From Heliocidaris erythrogramma (lineage: Eukaryota; Echinodermata; Echinoidea; Camarodonta; Echinometridae): 64,000 nt of DNA. Positions 23,957-38,900 of this stretch are shown piece after piece. The position numbers and the translations under genes were made by a program. Location: NCBI GenBank assembly GCA_025617745.1, contig CM046853.1:14317323-14381322 (forward strand). Direction: 5' to 3'. The notes beneath the pieces are model-generated. The model did no database searches, was not told the origin of the DNA, and worked only from the letters and a program-made list of their open reading frames with translations. The number at the start of each line of letters is the position of its first letter. Within the stretch, counting starts at the first letter, position 1.

Positions 23957-26900
23957 ATGGCTAGCTTTCCAGGAAACGAAAAGTGGATGAAAGACATTGC
24001 TGCCTTGAGGAGAAATCCCAGCACATTTTTCGCGCATAATGACACGAAGGAAGATGACTTTGTATTAGATATTCTGCAGGTAAGATTACCACATCGGTGC
24101 TAACTGTTGTTAGTTGCAAGAAATATAATCCCATAAAATAATGGCATGCTACTATTGGCATATGCTTCTTCCCCATGTTTTCCTATCCATTAATGGGGGA
24201 CCTAAATCTATGCACTTTGTTTTCAGTGGCTAAAAAAAATCAGTTCAGCGGTTTATGTGAATTTCTTTTATGGCTGGATACAGCCACACGCCGGCATTGT
24301 ATATCACCACGTATTGTACATCACCGTCATCACAATCAAAATAACCTCATTTTTTCATTTAATTCTTACAGCCATACGTGATTCGGATACAACCGCACGC
24401 GTGTGGCTAGATGGTAAAGACACGCGTGTGGCTGTATAGACTGCCTTTCTTTTAATCTACCTTGGTTCAACGTATTCTGAATTTGAATCGTTCAAGAAAA
24501 TTCAGGCGACGATTGTCAATCACCAACATTTTCAAGTTGATGGCCGTCGTAAAACTACACACATGTATGATGTAATAAATGAATGCAAATCTTGATTTTG
24601 AAGCTAACTAGTGTGAAGTTCCCCCCGATTTCCAAATAGTGATAATATTACAGAAATATTACAGGGCACTCGACCCAAAAAGTGGTGGGTATGTGCCGCC
24701 CGCAAGACAAAAAGGGGGCTTCGGAACGAGCGTATCGTGAAAAAGGATGGTCTTCGGAACTACTAACATTTTTTAAAACAGGGCTCTTTGGAACTGGATT
24801 ACAATATATAATGATGCTACGGAACTGGGCATCATTTCACCAAACAGTCACAAGCACAAGTTCGCCGACATCAAAAGCATGTTAATTTTAATATGTACGC
24901 GTTTCCATGGGATCTCGGCGAACCCGCACCTAAGACTGTTTGATGAAACGCTACCTTGGTTCCCACACACAAGCTCCCATATGCTAAATACGTTGTGTGT
25001 GTGTGTGTGTGTAATTGGGTTTTTACAGACGTGTATCAATCAGATATGATTATTTACGTCTGGGACCGACCTTTAATGTCACCATCCGAAAGACGTGACT
25101 CAGTCTCGAACCTGGGTCCGCTGAATCAGTTTATAACTTCCACTGGTAGCTGGATTACAGGCGCACGCCACAACGCCCAGTTGTGGCAAGTCTATGGTGT
25201 CTTCGAAGCGGCCGGAATGACGGAATGAAAAAAAGCGGAGCTTTGGAATGGTTTTCTTTCTTCTTTTTCTCAACAAGAAAAAAATGGTATGCTTTGGAAC
25301 GGAAATTTGAGTGTAAATATGGGGGTCTTCTGGGCGGCACATACCCTCCGCACACTATATACTGAGTGCCCCCCCCCCCCCCCCCCCCCCCCCCGGACTA
25401 GCTTATTCCTTCGATGATGTCAATGCAGCACAGTACCAACATGACCAATATACATTACCATATATCTATTATTATTGTCCGGTTGTCAATTTGTCTCATA
25501 ATGATACTCGTGGAACTATCTGTATACTGTACATGTGTGGCAATGTCAATGAGAGTAGCAGTCGACCTCTCAGCTGCAGAGCCAGAGAGGTACCTACGCA
25601 AGAACTACATAGCGTAAGTAGAAGTAAAACAAACATGTCTCGGTCTCTTAATATAAAAATACAGAAAAACGATCCAAAATTGTAGTCCAGTATGATTTCT
25701 TTGAGTGGCATTGTGATCATGTAGCATGTTCAGAATGTTAGCAAGTGATCTTGCTCTTTTAAATCTCTAACTCAGGTTTTGAAAGTGCACTTGCCTATGT
25801 TAGGCAAGGCACCCTAGTATATCTGTCTTTTATTAATCACAGGTAAACTTGTACCTGTGCAAGTGTTGTAATGATTCATTCCATTCATACTTTTCAAGAG
25901 AATTGATGTCAATCTTTTCCAGGCTCTCTTTTCTGAAGACCTCAGTGTGAATGTCAAGGTCATGTTGCTTGGGGTTCTCCAAGAGCAGACATCTACCCTA
26001 CTTTCACATGCTGACAGGTAATTGGATTGCCATTTTCCATTCAAACCATAGTATTGATGAATTTCGCATTATTTAAAAAAAGTGATTTGCTTCATCAACA
26101 GCTGAATGAGAGTAGAAAAAACGGGGAAAAGGTTATATGCTCAAGTGAAGAGTGCTCCTGGCGTTATTTCGTCAAAGATATAGGACTAGAATTAGGGTTG
26201 AAATTGGGTTTGAGTTTACGTTTAGGGTTAGGTATATTGTTGGTTCAGGGTTGCGGTTAGGAATTTGGTTAGTATAGGAATTTACCGCAGAGCAGTGGTC
26301 ACTGGAGCATGTGTCAAAGAACTGGTCCTATCTGCTTATTTTGATGATTTTACAAAATATATTTACTGTTATTGTAATTTAATTGAACTTGAACTTCAAT
26401 GTAAACAAATTGTTGATATTATGGTCAACTAAAACTAGGGAATGTTCCAAGAGAGATTTTTTTTTTTTTTTACCATTACATATTTACTGGCACCAATTTA
26501 TCATATAGCCTGTTTGCATGAAATTAATAACCCTATCTAGATAACATCCCAACTTTTTTTTTTTTTGTGACTCAATAACTTTTGATTCAGAGCTTTAAAA
26601 AATATGTCAAATGCATGAGTAGATGCATGAGTAGATGCATGCCAGGAATTTTAAAAAGGAGAATAAGCTTCAAAATCCTTATACTGGCAACACATTGAGA
26701 GGTTCAAAATCACTGTTTTTTAATCAAAGTTGGCAATATTTAAACACTTTTTGACAAAGTTCCTACTTCCCAACCATGTATATTGTTTTCAAAGACATTA
26801 CACTTTATTAGAACGGTCAAGCACTATAAGAAAAATATTTTTGTTGCCAGTTTGAAAAACAAAATGTGATCAATTTAGCCCTTAAATAATTCCTGTCCTG

Positions 26901-29900
26901 AAAAGGCAATGATATCATGAATATTAATACAATTTTACAGAAGTAAATATAAATCAGTATAAAAATTAAATCAATCATGCCAGTCTACTTGCGTTTCATT
27001 TAGTACATTAATATTTAAGCATATGAACCATAAACCTCAGTGAATGTGTGATAATAAAGACTGGATTATGCCATAGTGAACCTTTTTAACAGAGCGGTTA
27101 ATGGATATAACCTATGTCTTTTTTATTTGAAGTGTGGAGCAAGTGGTTGGCTCACTGACCAACATCTATCAACAACTTCATCTGGACACTTCAGCATTCT
27201 TCAAGGGTCAAATTTTAGTTGCCATAACAACAATCATGCTAGATTGTAATCAACTGGTGAGTTAACTTAGAATATAGGTGCATCTTTTATAGCAAATTCA
27301 TTTTAATGAATGCGCTATGAAAGAGAAAGATTTAGTTTATGAGATGATTATAAACGGTTCAGTACATGTAAGTACTTTGGAAATCACAATCAGCAGTCTT
27401 CACATTGAAAGACAGAAACAGGATGAAAAGTTACACTTTTATCCTCTTGTGCAGAGAAATTTTGTGAAGCTTATACTGTATTAAAGTAGATTTTTATATA
27501 CTTCAACAATAATAGGTTGTTTTTTTTGTTATTTGTTCCATGGTGCATTGTGCCCTAGAGTGGTAATTGTGGAGATATTTAAAGGACCTATGAAATGCAA
27601 GTACATGTTGATCTTTGATGATGATGTGTATTTGATCTGAATATGTGTCATATATTTTTAAATATTTTTTGTAAATATTTTATTTTACCTGCTAAGCCCC
27701 GCCCCTAAAAAATCCTTTGGAGTCTGATTCTTCATATGACATCATCAGTCACTCATCAGTCACCTAAAACAAGCAAAACAATAGACACTGGTATGTACCT
27801 ATCCCTCAGTTTAGCACCTGCTCACAATAGCATCGCATGTTTTAATACAATACCAACTCATAAACTCTCAATCACAATAGCAGATGCTATGTCAGAAATG
27901 CTCCAGCATCACAGGAAAAGAAAGGTACTTAAAATCTGTTGTATGAAAACACACGATGCTATTGTGAGCAAGTACAAAACAGAGAGATACTTTACATACC
28001 AGTGTCTTTTGTTTGGCTTGTTTTAGTTGACTGATGATTGACTGATGTGTCATGTGAAGAATCAGACTCCAAAGGATTTTTTTAGGGGGCGGGGCTTAGC
28101 AGGTAAAATAAAATAATTACAAAAAATATTTAAAAATATATGACACATATTCAGATCAAATGGTTATAAATTTTGTGATGTACAGAACAATACACATCAT
28201 CAAAAATCAACATGTACTTGCATTTCATAGGTCCTTTAATGTGTAATTTCAAGAATTAATGTATAAAACCACTACACTTCTGTGAAGACTTCAATCAGCG
28301 ATTTTCCACAGCGATTGGTGTGATCAGGTATTCTTTCTTTTATGAAAATTCAGTGGAATTTTTTGTGGTATATGTTCTGTATCCTAAGATTATAATAATC
28401 AAGACAAGTTGCCATAAATTTTATAAGCTACTGAAATCCTTGCATCTGATTGGTTGAGAGCAAATTTGTCATAGCAATGTGGCAGTTGTTACTGATAACA
28501 AATTCTATGAAATGGGGGCCCAGATGGTTCCCTCTACGTCTCCATTTACAAAAGAATATATTTTGTTTTCCTTTTATTAGGAGGAGCATCCCAGAAATTT
28601 TCTCCAATTTGTTGATATTCTCCTGGAAGTTGTGTCCAAAGTGAATGGGAGCAAGGATCGGGTTCTCCGTGGCATGGCCTGCGAGTGCCTCAAGGAAATT
28701 GAAACAATTTATCCGGTAACTACATATGTATTTAAGTTACCCTCTAGGGTTGCCGAATGAATTGTCAATATGTGGGATGGATTATTAGAAAAGTAGTCAC
28801 CTTTATTCTTGCATGTTTGATGCCTGTATTCAATCTATCGAGTCTCCTTGATTGATGCATATGTTATCTTTTAAAGGATTATGCTGTTGCCAGAGACAAT
28901 GGATAAATTTTGGTGGGTCAAAATAACTCTTCAGCTTACAGAAAAATGTGGAAAGGTCTTTTCTTTGTATTCTCCTGCGTGAAGCTCTCTAACTTATTCA
29001 GATGCTGGAAATTGACTTTCTGTATCCACCATTCTAAGTACTTGATACTTGTGACACATTTCAAGCTGCCTGCTTGGAAATGTATATTTTACCCACCTGT
29101 TAAAAATGATTCAATAATGAGGTCAAGTTTGTATCTACCTGTGTTATTATCAGCTCTAAGATTGAGAAGAATGACCTGTTCACATTTTCTCTTCCCCCAT
29201 TTTGTGATAGGGTTTGCTCTCCAGGAAAGTGGATCATTTCTATGCTATGTGCCAACTTGAGAATTCCTGCATCTGTCAGAGTTACATGGTGAGAATATTT
29301 TCTTTTTTCAATTAAAGGTTCAAGTCGGCTACTACAAAAGATCTACTATGAATGAAACATGGAAAATGATTTATCAGTGTGGTTTAGGAGATGAAAAAGG
29401 AAACAGTCCTGTCATTCAAGCATGTTTTAACTGCAATAATCGAGGGTTTCTTTTTGGTTCAAGACTGTGATTGTCCACAGCTGTAGACCCCAATGATGAC
29501 CTTAAATGTAAGGGGTGGAAATATATTCTCAAAAATAGCCCTATTTACACTGATGACTTGATAAAGGGGGTTAAACATTAACAAAAATAACAAATAAACC
29601 AATGAAAAAATGAATTATCTATAACCTAAGTGAACACAATTTTCTTAATATCATTTAATCTCTCTTTACTTCAAAAACTTTTTTTTTTTCTTTACAGACA
29701 TTCTTTGCGATGGTACTGAAGAATGGTCTTGAACAGCTGCTTGAAGATCCTAACAGGTAATAAGTGAATTATGATAGCCTTTCAGACTCTTAAGAGCTAT
29801 GATTACATGACTTACTTGACTTAGGTGCACAGGACTGGGTGTCCCTTTGCCCTCCCACGAGTGATCCTCCTCCATTCCCCTCTGTCCCGGGCTTGAGTTT

Positions 29901-32900
29901 CAGCAGTGGCCAGGGGCACACCAGTATCTGCTTTGATCTGATCCTTCCATCTCAGTGGGGGACGACCGCATGGTCTTGCTGCCGTAAAGTCATTGTAGAA
30001 GGCTTGAGAGGGAAGGCGTTCTGTGGGCATTCGGACGATGTGGCCGAACCAAACCATCCTTCGTTTAGAGACTTCTTGACAGATGGTTTTTGAAATGAAT
30101 AGTGATTTTCTAATGTCTTCACTCCTGATTCTGTCCAGCAGGTGAACCCCTGCTATTGATCTCAAACATCTCTTCTCAAATGCCTCTAGTCTGTTCTTGT
30201 CTTCCTTTCTCAGTCTTTCTTAGTCTCCCAAATGCCCATGCCGCAAGGGTTATGCGTCTCTTGACGTCCTCCGCTACCAATGGGACTACACTTCCAAGAA
30301 ATATGAATTTCTCTGCTTTCTCAATTGGAGCTCCATTGATAGTAATTTGGTCATAATTGTCATTTGTCATCATTTTACACTTGGAGACGTTGATTTTCAT
30401 ACCCCATCTACTGCAGGCCTCTTCATGTTTGGTGGTTAACTCTTGGAGTTTATCAAATACAAGGTCCATCAGTGTGGTGTCATCTGCATGTCGGATGTTG
30501 TTGATGCGCATGTTGCCCATTTTTGTACACCACCGTCTAAGTTTTGGACATCTTTCATGACAGTTTCCAAGAAGAGGTTGAATAGACTCGGGGAAAGAAG
30601 GCAGCCCTGCCGTACACCAGTGATGACTGTAAACCATTCCATTATCCTACCATTCACCATTACTGCACATAAAGTCTGGTTGTATATAATCTCGACGAGG
30701 TCAACCAGAGTCTTATCCACACCGATCGAGCGGAGGCATTTCCACAGAGCATCTCTCGAAATAGTGTCGAATTCCGCCTTAAAATCAACAAAGTTCCAGT
30801 GGATAGATATGTGTCTTTCTCTTGCTTTTTCTATTATTTGTCTCACAGTAAAATATGGCATCCGTCGTTTCTCTACCACTGTGAAAAATGATTACATGAT
30901 TCAGTCAATATTGGAGGTACCCATGTGTCACTCTGGATTTGTGATGTATCTAAGGTTTTCACCGCCCTCAGGAGAAGCTGAAAATATTTGTCCTGTTAAC
31001 ATACTTTAGGTTTCTAGGTCAGAATAATGAATTATGATCAATCATGATTGAGGAATATTTTGTCTTTCCTGTTTACAGCTTGAATGCAAATGACCTCAGT
31101 GATTTATTAAGCAGAAGGAAGGAGCCTTTGAAGGTAGGAAAATAAGAGATGCAAATATTATGTGATTATATTTAATCTTAGGTTTTTCTTTACATCATGA
31201 ATGATATGTGTCTATATGAGAAATTTGTGTACCACTTTTGACATACCAAAATTACTGCAGTCAAAGCTGCTTTAGTGACCACCTGTATAGAAAGACCACA
31301 ATTTCCCTTGAAAGTTGTTTCTCATTTAAATGTGTATTAAAGGAACCTGTGCTTAGAGACCACCTGCTCATAAAGACTGATTTCTTGAGTGGTCTTTATT
31401 TACAGGTTTCACTGTACTAAAGTCTTTCAAGGTCTCACCAATTTTTGCGGTAATTAAAATATATCACATTTGTGGAGATATGGGAGTTGGGTTTGGATGA
31501 AATATATTGTGGAAAAATTTGAACAAATACTACATTGAACTGATTGTTATTATAGTATTGTTAGAAATAATAATTCATTCATGAGTTTAGGCACTGCATG
31601 CCTCATTTTATTATGGGACATTGTAATAGATTGTATTTTATGTGTAAAATGACAATATGCTCTTAGATAGGATAAAACATAACGGCCCGAATTCACAAAG
31701 GTGGTAATAGATTTGTACCATGGTTTATGCAGATTTTGTGGTATAAGTGCGCTTGATTTCGCATGTACACTCAGAAAGATCCAATAATGAACACGCGTGA
31801 TTAGCAAAGTGCGCAAATTTCACGCTAGTTGCCATGGTTTAGACCATGGTTTATGTAAATTAATTGAAATAAACTGTGCATAAATTTACATAAACCATGG
31901 TCTAAACCATGGCAACTAGCGTAAAAAAATTTGCGCACTTTGCTAATCATGCGCGTTCAGTATTGGATCTTTCTAAGTGTACATGTGAAATCAAGCGCAC
32001 CTATACCACAAAATCTGCATAAACCATGGTACAAATCTATTACCACCTTTGTGAATTCAAGCCAACAGGTTTCTGTTTTAAGTTCCGTGAAAGCTTACCT
32101 TGATTTTTTAATATTTATTATCTTTTACTTATTAGCCATTGAACTTGCCCGACAATTTCAACATGAAGATGTTTCAACTCAAAGAGGTAAATACTGTTAT
32201 TATCTTGCTTCCAATCTTAAAGATAACTAAACCTTTTGGTGAGATACAAATCTGGGTGCTAAAATTTTGATATGGAGAGGACTCATTGTTTCTTTGCTGA
32301 GATCAAACAATAGAGAAAGACAGCATGAATATTGTAAAAGACAATCGCATTGTTCAAACTGCAAACAGTTATTGCTTCATTAATCCTTTCTGGATAATTT
32401 TTCATATTCATAAATTGTGTGTTTAGCTATAAAGTACAAATATTAACAAGTAATTTTTCTTTTACTAGTGCAGCCTTGTGACTGTTGATTTCGTGATTTT
32501 TATATCTTTCTCGATTTTCCTGTTACAAGTGAAAGAAAATTGCAACCTGTTTTTTTTTAAACCCTGAAGAAAATCTCAACCACACCAGGGCAGCTTCCAA
32601 TGCACTTGGACACACGTGAACTGAAGAGGGCGCTTACCTATCTAGTGGATCACCTTCCCATCATGACCCAGTCATCTGCTATGCAGGCATCTCTTCTTGT
32701 AGGCCAGTGTTTGACTCATAGTCCAAGTGTTAATCCATTGGTTAGCATCTTTATTTATGGTTTTCTTTTTCAAAGAATGGAAAGTTTGTTGACTTTTTTT
32801 TTTGACAATTGCTTTGAAACAATGTAATGTGGATAGAAATTGTCATTCAAAATACATATAAAATAATTGCTTATGAATTGTTTGCATCATATTTAGATCT

Positions 32901-35900
32901 GATACTAAATTAGTATAACAATATAAGTAGATATTCTAAGGATTCTAAGGATACGACTTTGTTCCCTTCCTTTAAAAAGTACAAATTTGCCTCAATTGTT
33001 GTGCTCTTGAAAACAGGTCTGATAAAATAATATTCAAGGATTATACAGACTGAATGTTAATGAGTTTTGAATTATGAAGAAACTGTAATATATAAGCCAT
33101 CTTGCTAGCCTTTTACTCCTATTCATTCTGTCAGCTATATTTGAAATGTGAAGTGAATTAAACATTGTTGTATGCACACGCTATGTGTTTTCATGACTTA
33201 ACTTTTCATTTTGCTCCTTATCCCCCCCCCCACAGATTTTCAAGGGTCACGTATCCAACTGGGCATCATCGGCTGACATTGTTCTCTTTCATCTTGTACT
33301 CCTTCTCAAGGTGTGGTTGTCTTACATTCATTGACTCTTGTCTAGAAGTGGGGGAGTCCATTATGCTATTTCAAACTAGTCCTAGATACCTTTCATAAGT
33401 TAATAGTGGTGCTTTATAAGTGCTTGCTTAAATTGTAATTGATTACACAAAAGAAGTGCCTGGATACACAGTATTTTACCAGTAGTTGTAACATGTAGGT
33501 TAATATTCCTTGTGTAGAATAGAATGTACAACATGTATATTTCAAATATTGGGGTTTCACTTTTAGTTTTGTTCATCGAACACTTTGCAGTATGCCCGCC
33601 ATTCATGCATCCTACTTGCAATCTCTCTTGCTTTCATTACATAGGCTCAGTTTCCTACTGAGTTGTTGAATGGTGATGAGGAATGTGTAGTATTAAGCAA
33701 ACTGCTGACATGTGCCAACCATCCTGCTCTCACTCCTGGACATCGTCTTCTTGCTTTCCAATGGTTGCAACACTTCCCTGAAAGAGAGGTAAAGAAACAT
33801 AGAAGGATTGGGGAGGGGGTAGACTACTAGTCAAGTATAGGATTCCTGTGCTTCGGCTATTCATTTATGTCTGTATCATCTTCAGTTCATCTCTCCTGTG
33901 TAACCACAGCAAAGGACAGCATTCTGGTCTTTTGGAATCATACCTAAGCTCTTGCAAAATATTCCTCCTCTGTTTTATAATCATTATGATTTAGAAGTAT
34001 ACGATTGGTCATAAAAAGATATATGGTGGGCATGTCTTCTTTTCATATTTCAAATTCTTCAAAGTCTCAGTATTTTTACACTAAATTATTCAGCATTTGA
34101 GCAATCCTGGAGCTGCAATTTTAATTAAAGTGTAGAAATATTTTTTCTGTGAACATCATTTAGTCTCTGGTCCGCCTTCTTCTGCATTCCCTAAGTTTTA
34201 AATTATTTTCTCTTCCCCAGCCGATCTTTCCACACTGGAAGCCCCATCTGCCAGGATGTCTTTTCACTGAGCACTACACAAACTTCTTTCCTACAATGTT
34301 TGATGGTTTAGATACCTCCCTTGTAAAACTCAACCTACTCAGCCAGTGCTATGTGCCATCATCTATACATGGTAAACCATCTAAAGCTTGTTTATTACTG
34401 TTTTATTAGAATTCATGATAACATTTTGAAAATGCATAATAGTGCACACATGTTTTGTAGATTGTAGCCTTAGTGTATATCTAATTGCTGCTAGTTGATA
34501 TAATGATAATAATAATAATATAGAGAATTGTAATGCGGCAACTCCACAGGACTAATGTGCTCAAGGCACAATGGAGAGGAAAAACTTGCAAGTACACAAA
34601 AATACACAAAAATAATACAACAGTGTGAAAGTAAATCTACCAGTACTGAAAGGCCTTTTTGAACAAATGAGTTTTGAGGGCATTTTTAAAGCAATCTACA
34701 CCTGACATATACACACAGATGTCTCTTAAATTGAAAGATACTTGCCTTGCCCCATGCTTTGAGAATTTGTGCTGTATTCTCAATAGAATTTTGTAATGGA
34801 GGACATATTTCTCACTACAGAATGTCATAACTAAGTATTGTAATTCATATTTATGATAAGGTCCTAAGACATATTGTTTCTGTGAATTTTCATGGACATC
34901 ACCACCTTTCATTTGTTACTGACTGAAATGTTACATTTGAGGATATTCTTAATTATATGTCTGCTGTACTTGTTTATCTTTCTTCATCAATAGATACGTC
35001 ATCTGCAACTCTGATGGGTTGTGTAGATCTTTTGGGGAAGTCCCTGGAGTATGGCATAGTGGGTAGACCAGCTACTTCCTGGTATCGCTTATTGTTCAGC
35101 ATGCTACAGAGGCACTACGGTACTGTCCTGAGGGAAGAAATCATGAAGTAGGTGAACCAAGCATATGAAGTCAGTTATGATTAATCAGTGGTACTTATGA
35201 GCATTAGGATATGCTAAGCAAGGAACTTTAACATACATGTACGGCTTGAAGAATTCTGGCCCATTTTAAGATATTATAGGTATAAAGACCCTAGTTCATA
35301 ATAGTAACTGATGCTGATATAAAGTTTGATGGAGACAAACTATACATTGACAAGGACATTTATGACATTTATTTTTTTTTCTTAATGTCCTGCATAATTA
35401 TAGAAATCCAAACATTCATTCAGTTACGAGTAATTTCATAATTGTAAATTTGAACGTCTTGACTGTTATGTAAGGTGTATTTTGTACAATTCAAATGATA
35501 TCTTAATTATTTTGTTTTCGGTTCACTGTTTAATGAAGTAAAAAATATATCAATTTTATCTCTTACAGTGCTGTGGTGAAGGTTACTGTGAAGAACCCCA
35601 AGTATACACCACACACAGTGAACTTCATTGAAAGTATGCAGCAAGTCACATCTGATAGGTAGGAATGTAGGATTATATGGAGAATAGTAGATGTTTATCC
35701 GTTGGCATGGATATTGCACATTTTCAGGGATAGAGAGAGTACCGGTAATTAAGAGAAAAAGACGGAAGAAATAGAAGGACAATATGAAAATTTAACAGGG
35801 GATGAGAGATCCATATCAAATGAAATATACATGGAACGCTGTACAGGAAGGACAAAATGAGAAGAATAAGACAAGAAACAGATATTAAAAGTGAGATGGG

Positions 35901-38900
35901 GTTGGGGAGAGAAGACAAAGGATGGAATAGAGAGAGAGAAAGATTGATGGAATGAAACAGTAGAATTTTTCTTATAGTGATGAGTTAAGGCATGCATGAA
36001 ATATTGATTGTCATATTAAAGTCCAAGTTGTGTGTCTAGCATTAGGCTTTGCTTTTTTAAACAGGATGTTTCTTTGAATAGACTGTTGCATCATTATAAT
36101 TCCTGAATCTTTGTTATTGCACCTAAAGGAGTTTCACTGTGCTGCTACTAGAGACACTCCTCCAGCACGTGGTGACTTCTGACATCCACAACAAACAGGC
36201 TGATCTTGAAGACTATCTTCTCATTCTCCAAAGGGCAGCACAGGAAACAGAGATATCACCAAAGGTATGTATGTTGTTAACACACCCAAATTATACTGCT
36301 TCGTCTTATGGTTTTCTCATTCTCTGATTATGTACAGTTAATTCCACCTGATTAAACCGTTCAGAACCCAGGCATCTATATGTATGTCAGAGAATAGTGT
36401 CAGCTGCTCTTTCTTATTACTATGGTGAAATGTAGATTAGTGACCATCTTTCTTTAGGGACTGCTGTTTTGTTTCCCTTGAAACCTTTACTAAGTAACGC
36501 ATGCCTGGGGGGTGTTTCACAAAGAGTTAAGTTTGACTTAAATTCGCACTTAAATTCCTAGTAGCGTGCGGTATATGACACATCACCGCATTGGTCAGAT
36601 CATGCTCAGGGGATGCGCGCTATTGGGTAATCTACCAATGAGATAACGCGTTTAATACAGTATGCGCATTGGTACTTACGCATGACTTTAAGTCAAACTT
36701 AACTCTTCGTGAAACACCCCCCTGGACATAAATATCTACTTGTGCTTGTGAAGACCTTATTTTTTTGTCTCCCTTGAGCAGTCTTCATACACAGGAATCT
36801 GTAATTTATTTATTTGAAATTCATTCCTTCATTTATTCATTATAATTTTTATTTATGTGTTTTTTTTTTTTTTGTCTAGCCTATCTTGGACTACCTACAA
36901 ATGTTACTGAATAGAACCTCCTTGCTTCAAGACGGTTCTTGGTTTCTGGGAAACAAGATTCTCTCTGTGTGTCATCAGTTGTTACAAGTTCATAGCAAGG
37001 AAGGCATTTACTCTGGTAAAGATAATCAAATCTTAACTCATCATGATTCTCTCTATTTCCAGAAAATTCCTCTTATGTGATTCAATACATTCTATTCATG
37101 TAAATTATGATTAGTTTATTTTTGTTGATACTTTCATAGCCAATTTTCTGCGGAGGCACTTAATCTTTGGTTATTTCAATCTATTATTATATGAAATACT
37201 TTGTGGTAATTGAGTAATAATTGAAGAGTTGTTACTTGTCAGCTAGTTTATTAATTTAAGTTCATTTGGAATGGTCTGAGGGGCATTAAACCAGTGGTAC
37301 TTAATGGTACTTCAACTGTATTGTGGTGTACATGTAAGTGGATTTAGAGAGTATTTAATAATGTGTAATTGAAGATGTATGTCTGTATATTTCAGATATG
37401 GGAGATACTCTGTATACTCTATTCACTGGACATCAGGATATAGAGATCAGGGATAGGGCTTGTCTCTACTATGCCATTCTCACCAATCTCTCAAGTGAAA
37501 AGGTAAAATTGCCTTTAAATATTCTCCATTTCCATTGATTCACTTGTACCTGTAGTGCAGAGTCTTTCATTTCATTTGTCAGAAAGCTCAAACTATAACT
37601 CCCCTTGTGGGAGCATAGAGGAGATATGAATATTAATCCAATGTACTGTGCACTGAGAGGTTCTATTTGAAATGATGGATTCTATAAGGTGACTGGCATA
37701 GTACTATGAAAATGGTAAGTATGGCAGTCACCATAATTTTACCGGTGCCTCGAAGAGTGCATAGTATATTTGATTTTATTATATTCCTCATCAAAAAATT
37801 AAAGACTATAACTGTGTACAATAATGAAATATATCTGATATTAAATATCAACTCCCCATCTTCATATTTGTCCACAGCCACGTGATACATGCAGTAACGC
37901 TTGCGGAGATAGAGCGTTGCCACAGAGATTCCAGTGGCGATATGGAGATGATCTCAGATTGGCCTATCGATATCGGGGTATATCCAAAAATATACCATTT
38001 GATGTCACGTGATATCCATCTTTCTATCATGATATTTTATGTCATGTGAGATATCCCTTGCCAATCCTTGCACAGGGATTTTTTTCAATGTAGGATATAA
38101 ATAATGATACACTGGTTAGGTCTTGCAGTAAAATGATCAAAGATCAAATATGTTCTGAATAGTAATTTTCTTGTATTCACTTGAGAGCTAATAGATGTAT
38201 GGCACTCTAACTGGGTTGTATGAGTTAGTCCAGATGGAGCATGTCAGGATGATAATATTTGGAGTCAAATGTTTAAGGTCAAAGTCACCATGCCTGTGCT
38301 CAGTTTTGTAGTTTGTTATTTCAACCAACAGATCAGTCAGATTTTGTCATCAGTGGATTCAGCTGAAGATTGTCAGGATCTAACAAGACTTGTGACAGGC
38401 AGTGCTAGCGTCAAATCAGCAGGAGCAGTGGAGACATTAGATCAGCCAGTCCTCAAACTGACTCGGTAAGAACTGTTATTCAGGACTGATGAAATCAATG
38501 AATAAATTGTGAAAATCTATGGTTGATAAATGGGTGAAACTATTGAAGAAATAATTTGATTGAATAAGAACAGGGTTCGTACGGGTCATGGAAAACCTGG
38601 AAAGTCATGGAATTTTACTTTATTGCTTTTAAGGCCTTGAAAGTCATGGAAAATTGTTTTTTTCATTGAAAAGTCATGGGAAGTCATGGAATATCAAAAT
38701 TATGGACATTCAACTACAGTATTTTGTCACTACAGGGAGCGAGAGTCGAGTAATCGATTTTACTCGACTCCCGTTCCGAGAACCGAGGAATCGACTCCGT
38801 GATGTCCAGAGTCGAGTACTCGTGCCCGGCGGTTCCGCAGTTCCGAGAGTCGATTCTGTTGTGTGATAATATATACGAGCCTTGGAATCGGCCCCAGAAT

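Noticed and set aside
26180-26300. Interstitial telomere sequence
   Set aside because: TTAGGG units are too degenerate, and the flanking text is shared with 42105-42215, showing a dispersed repeat.
27736-28026. 96-codon frame inside the TTAA hairpin element
   Set aside because: It spans the palindrome centre and its sequence is set by the inverted arms; no motif.
31550-32230. Two similar small proteins on opposite strands (MRTLLI...)
   Set aside because: They are the two arms of one palindromic MITE read on opposite strands.
32589-32593. Upstream acceptor for AP5B1 exon 9
   Set aside because: Starting after the first CAG gives an early stop in phase 0; the second AG five bases later keeps the frame and matches the family.
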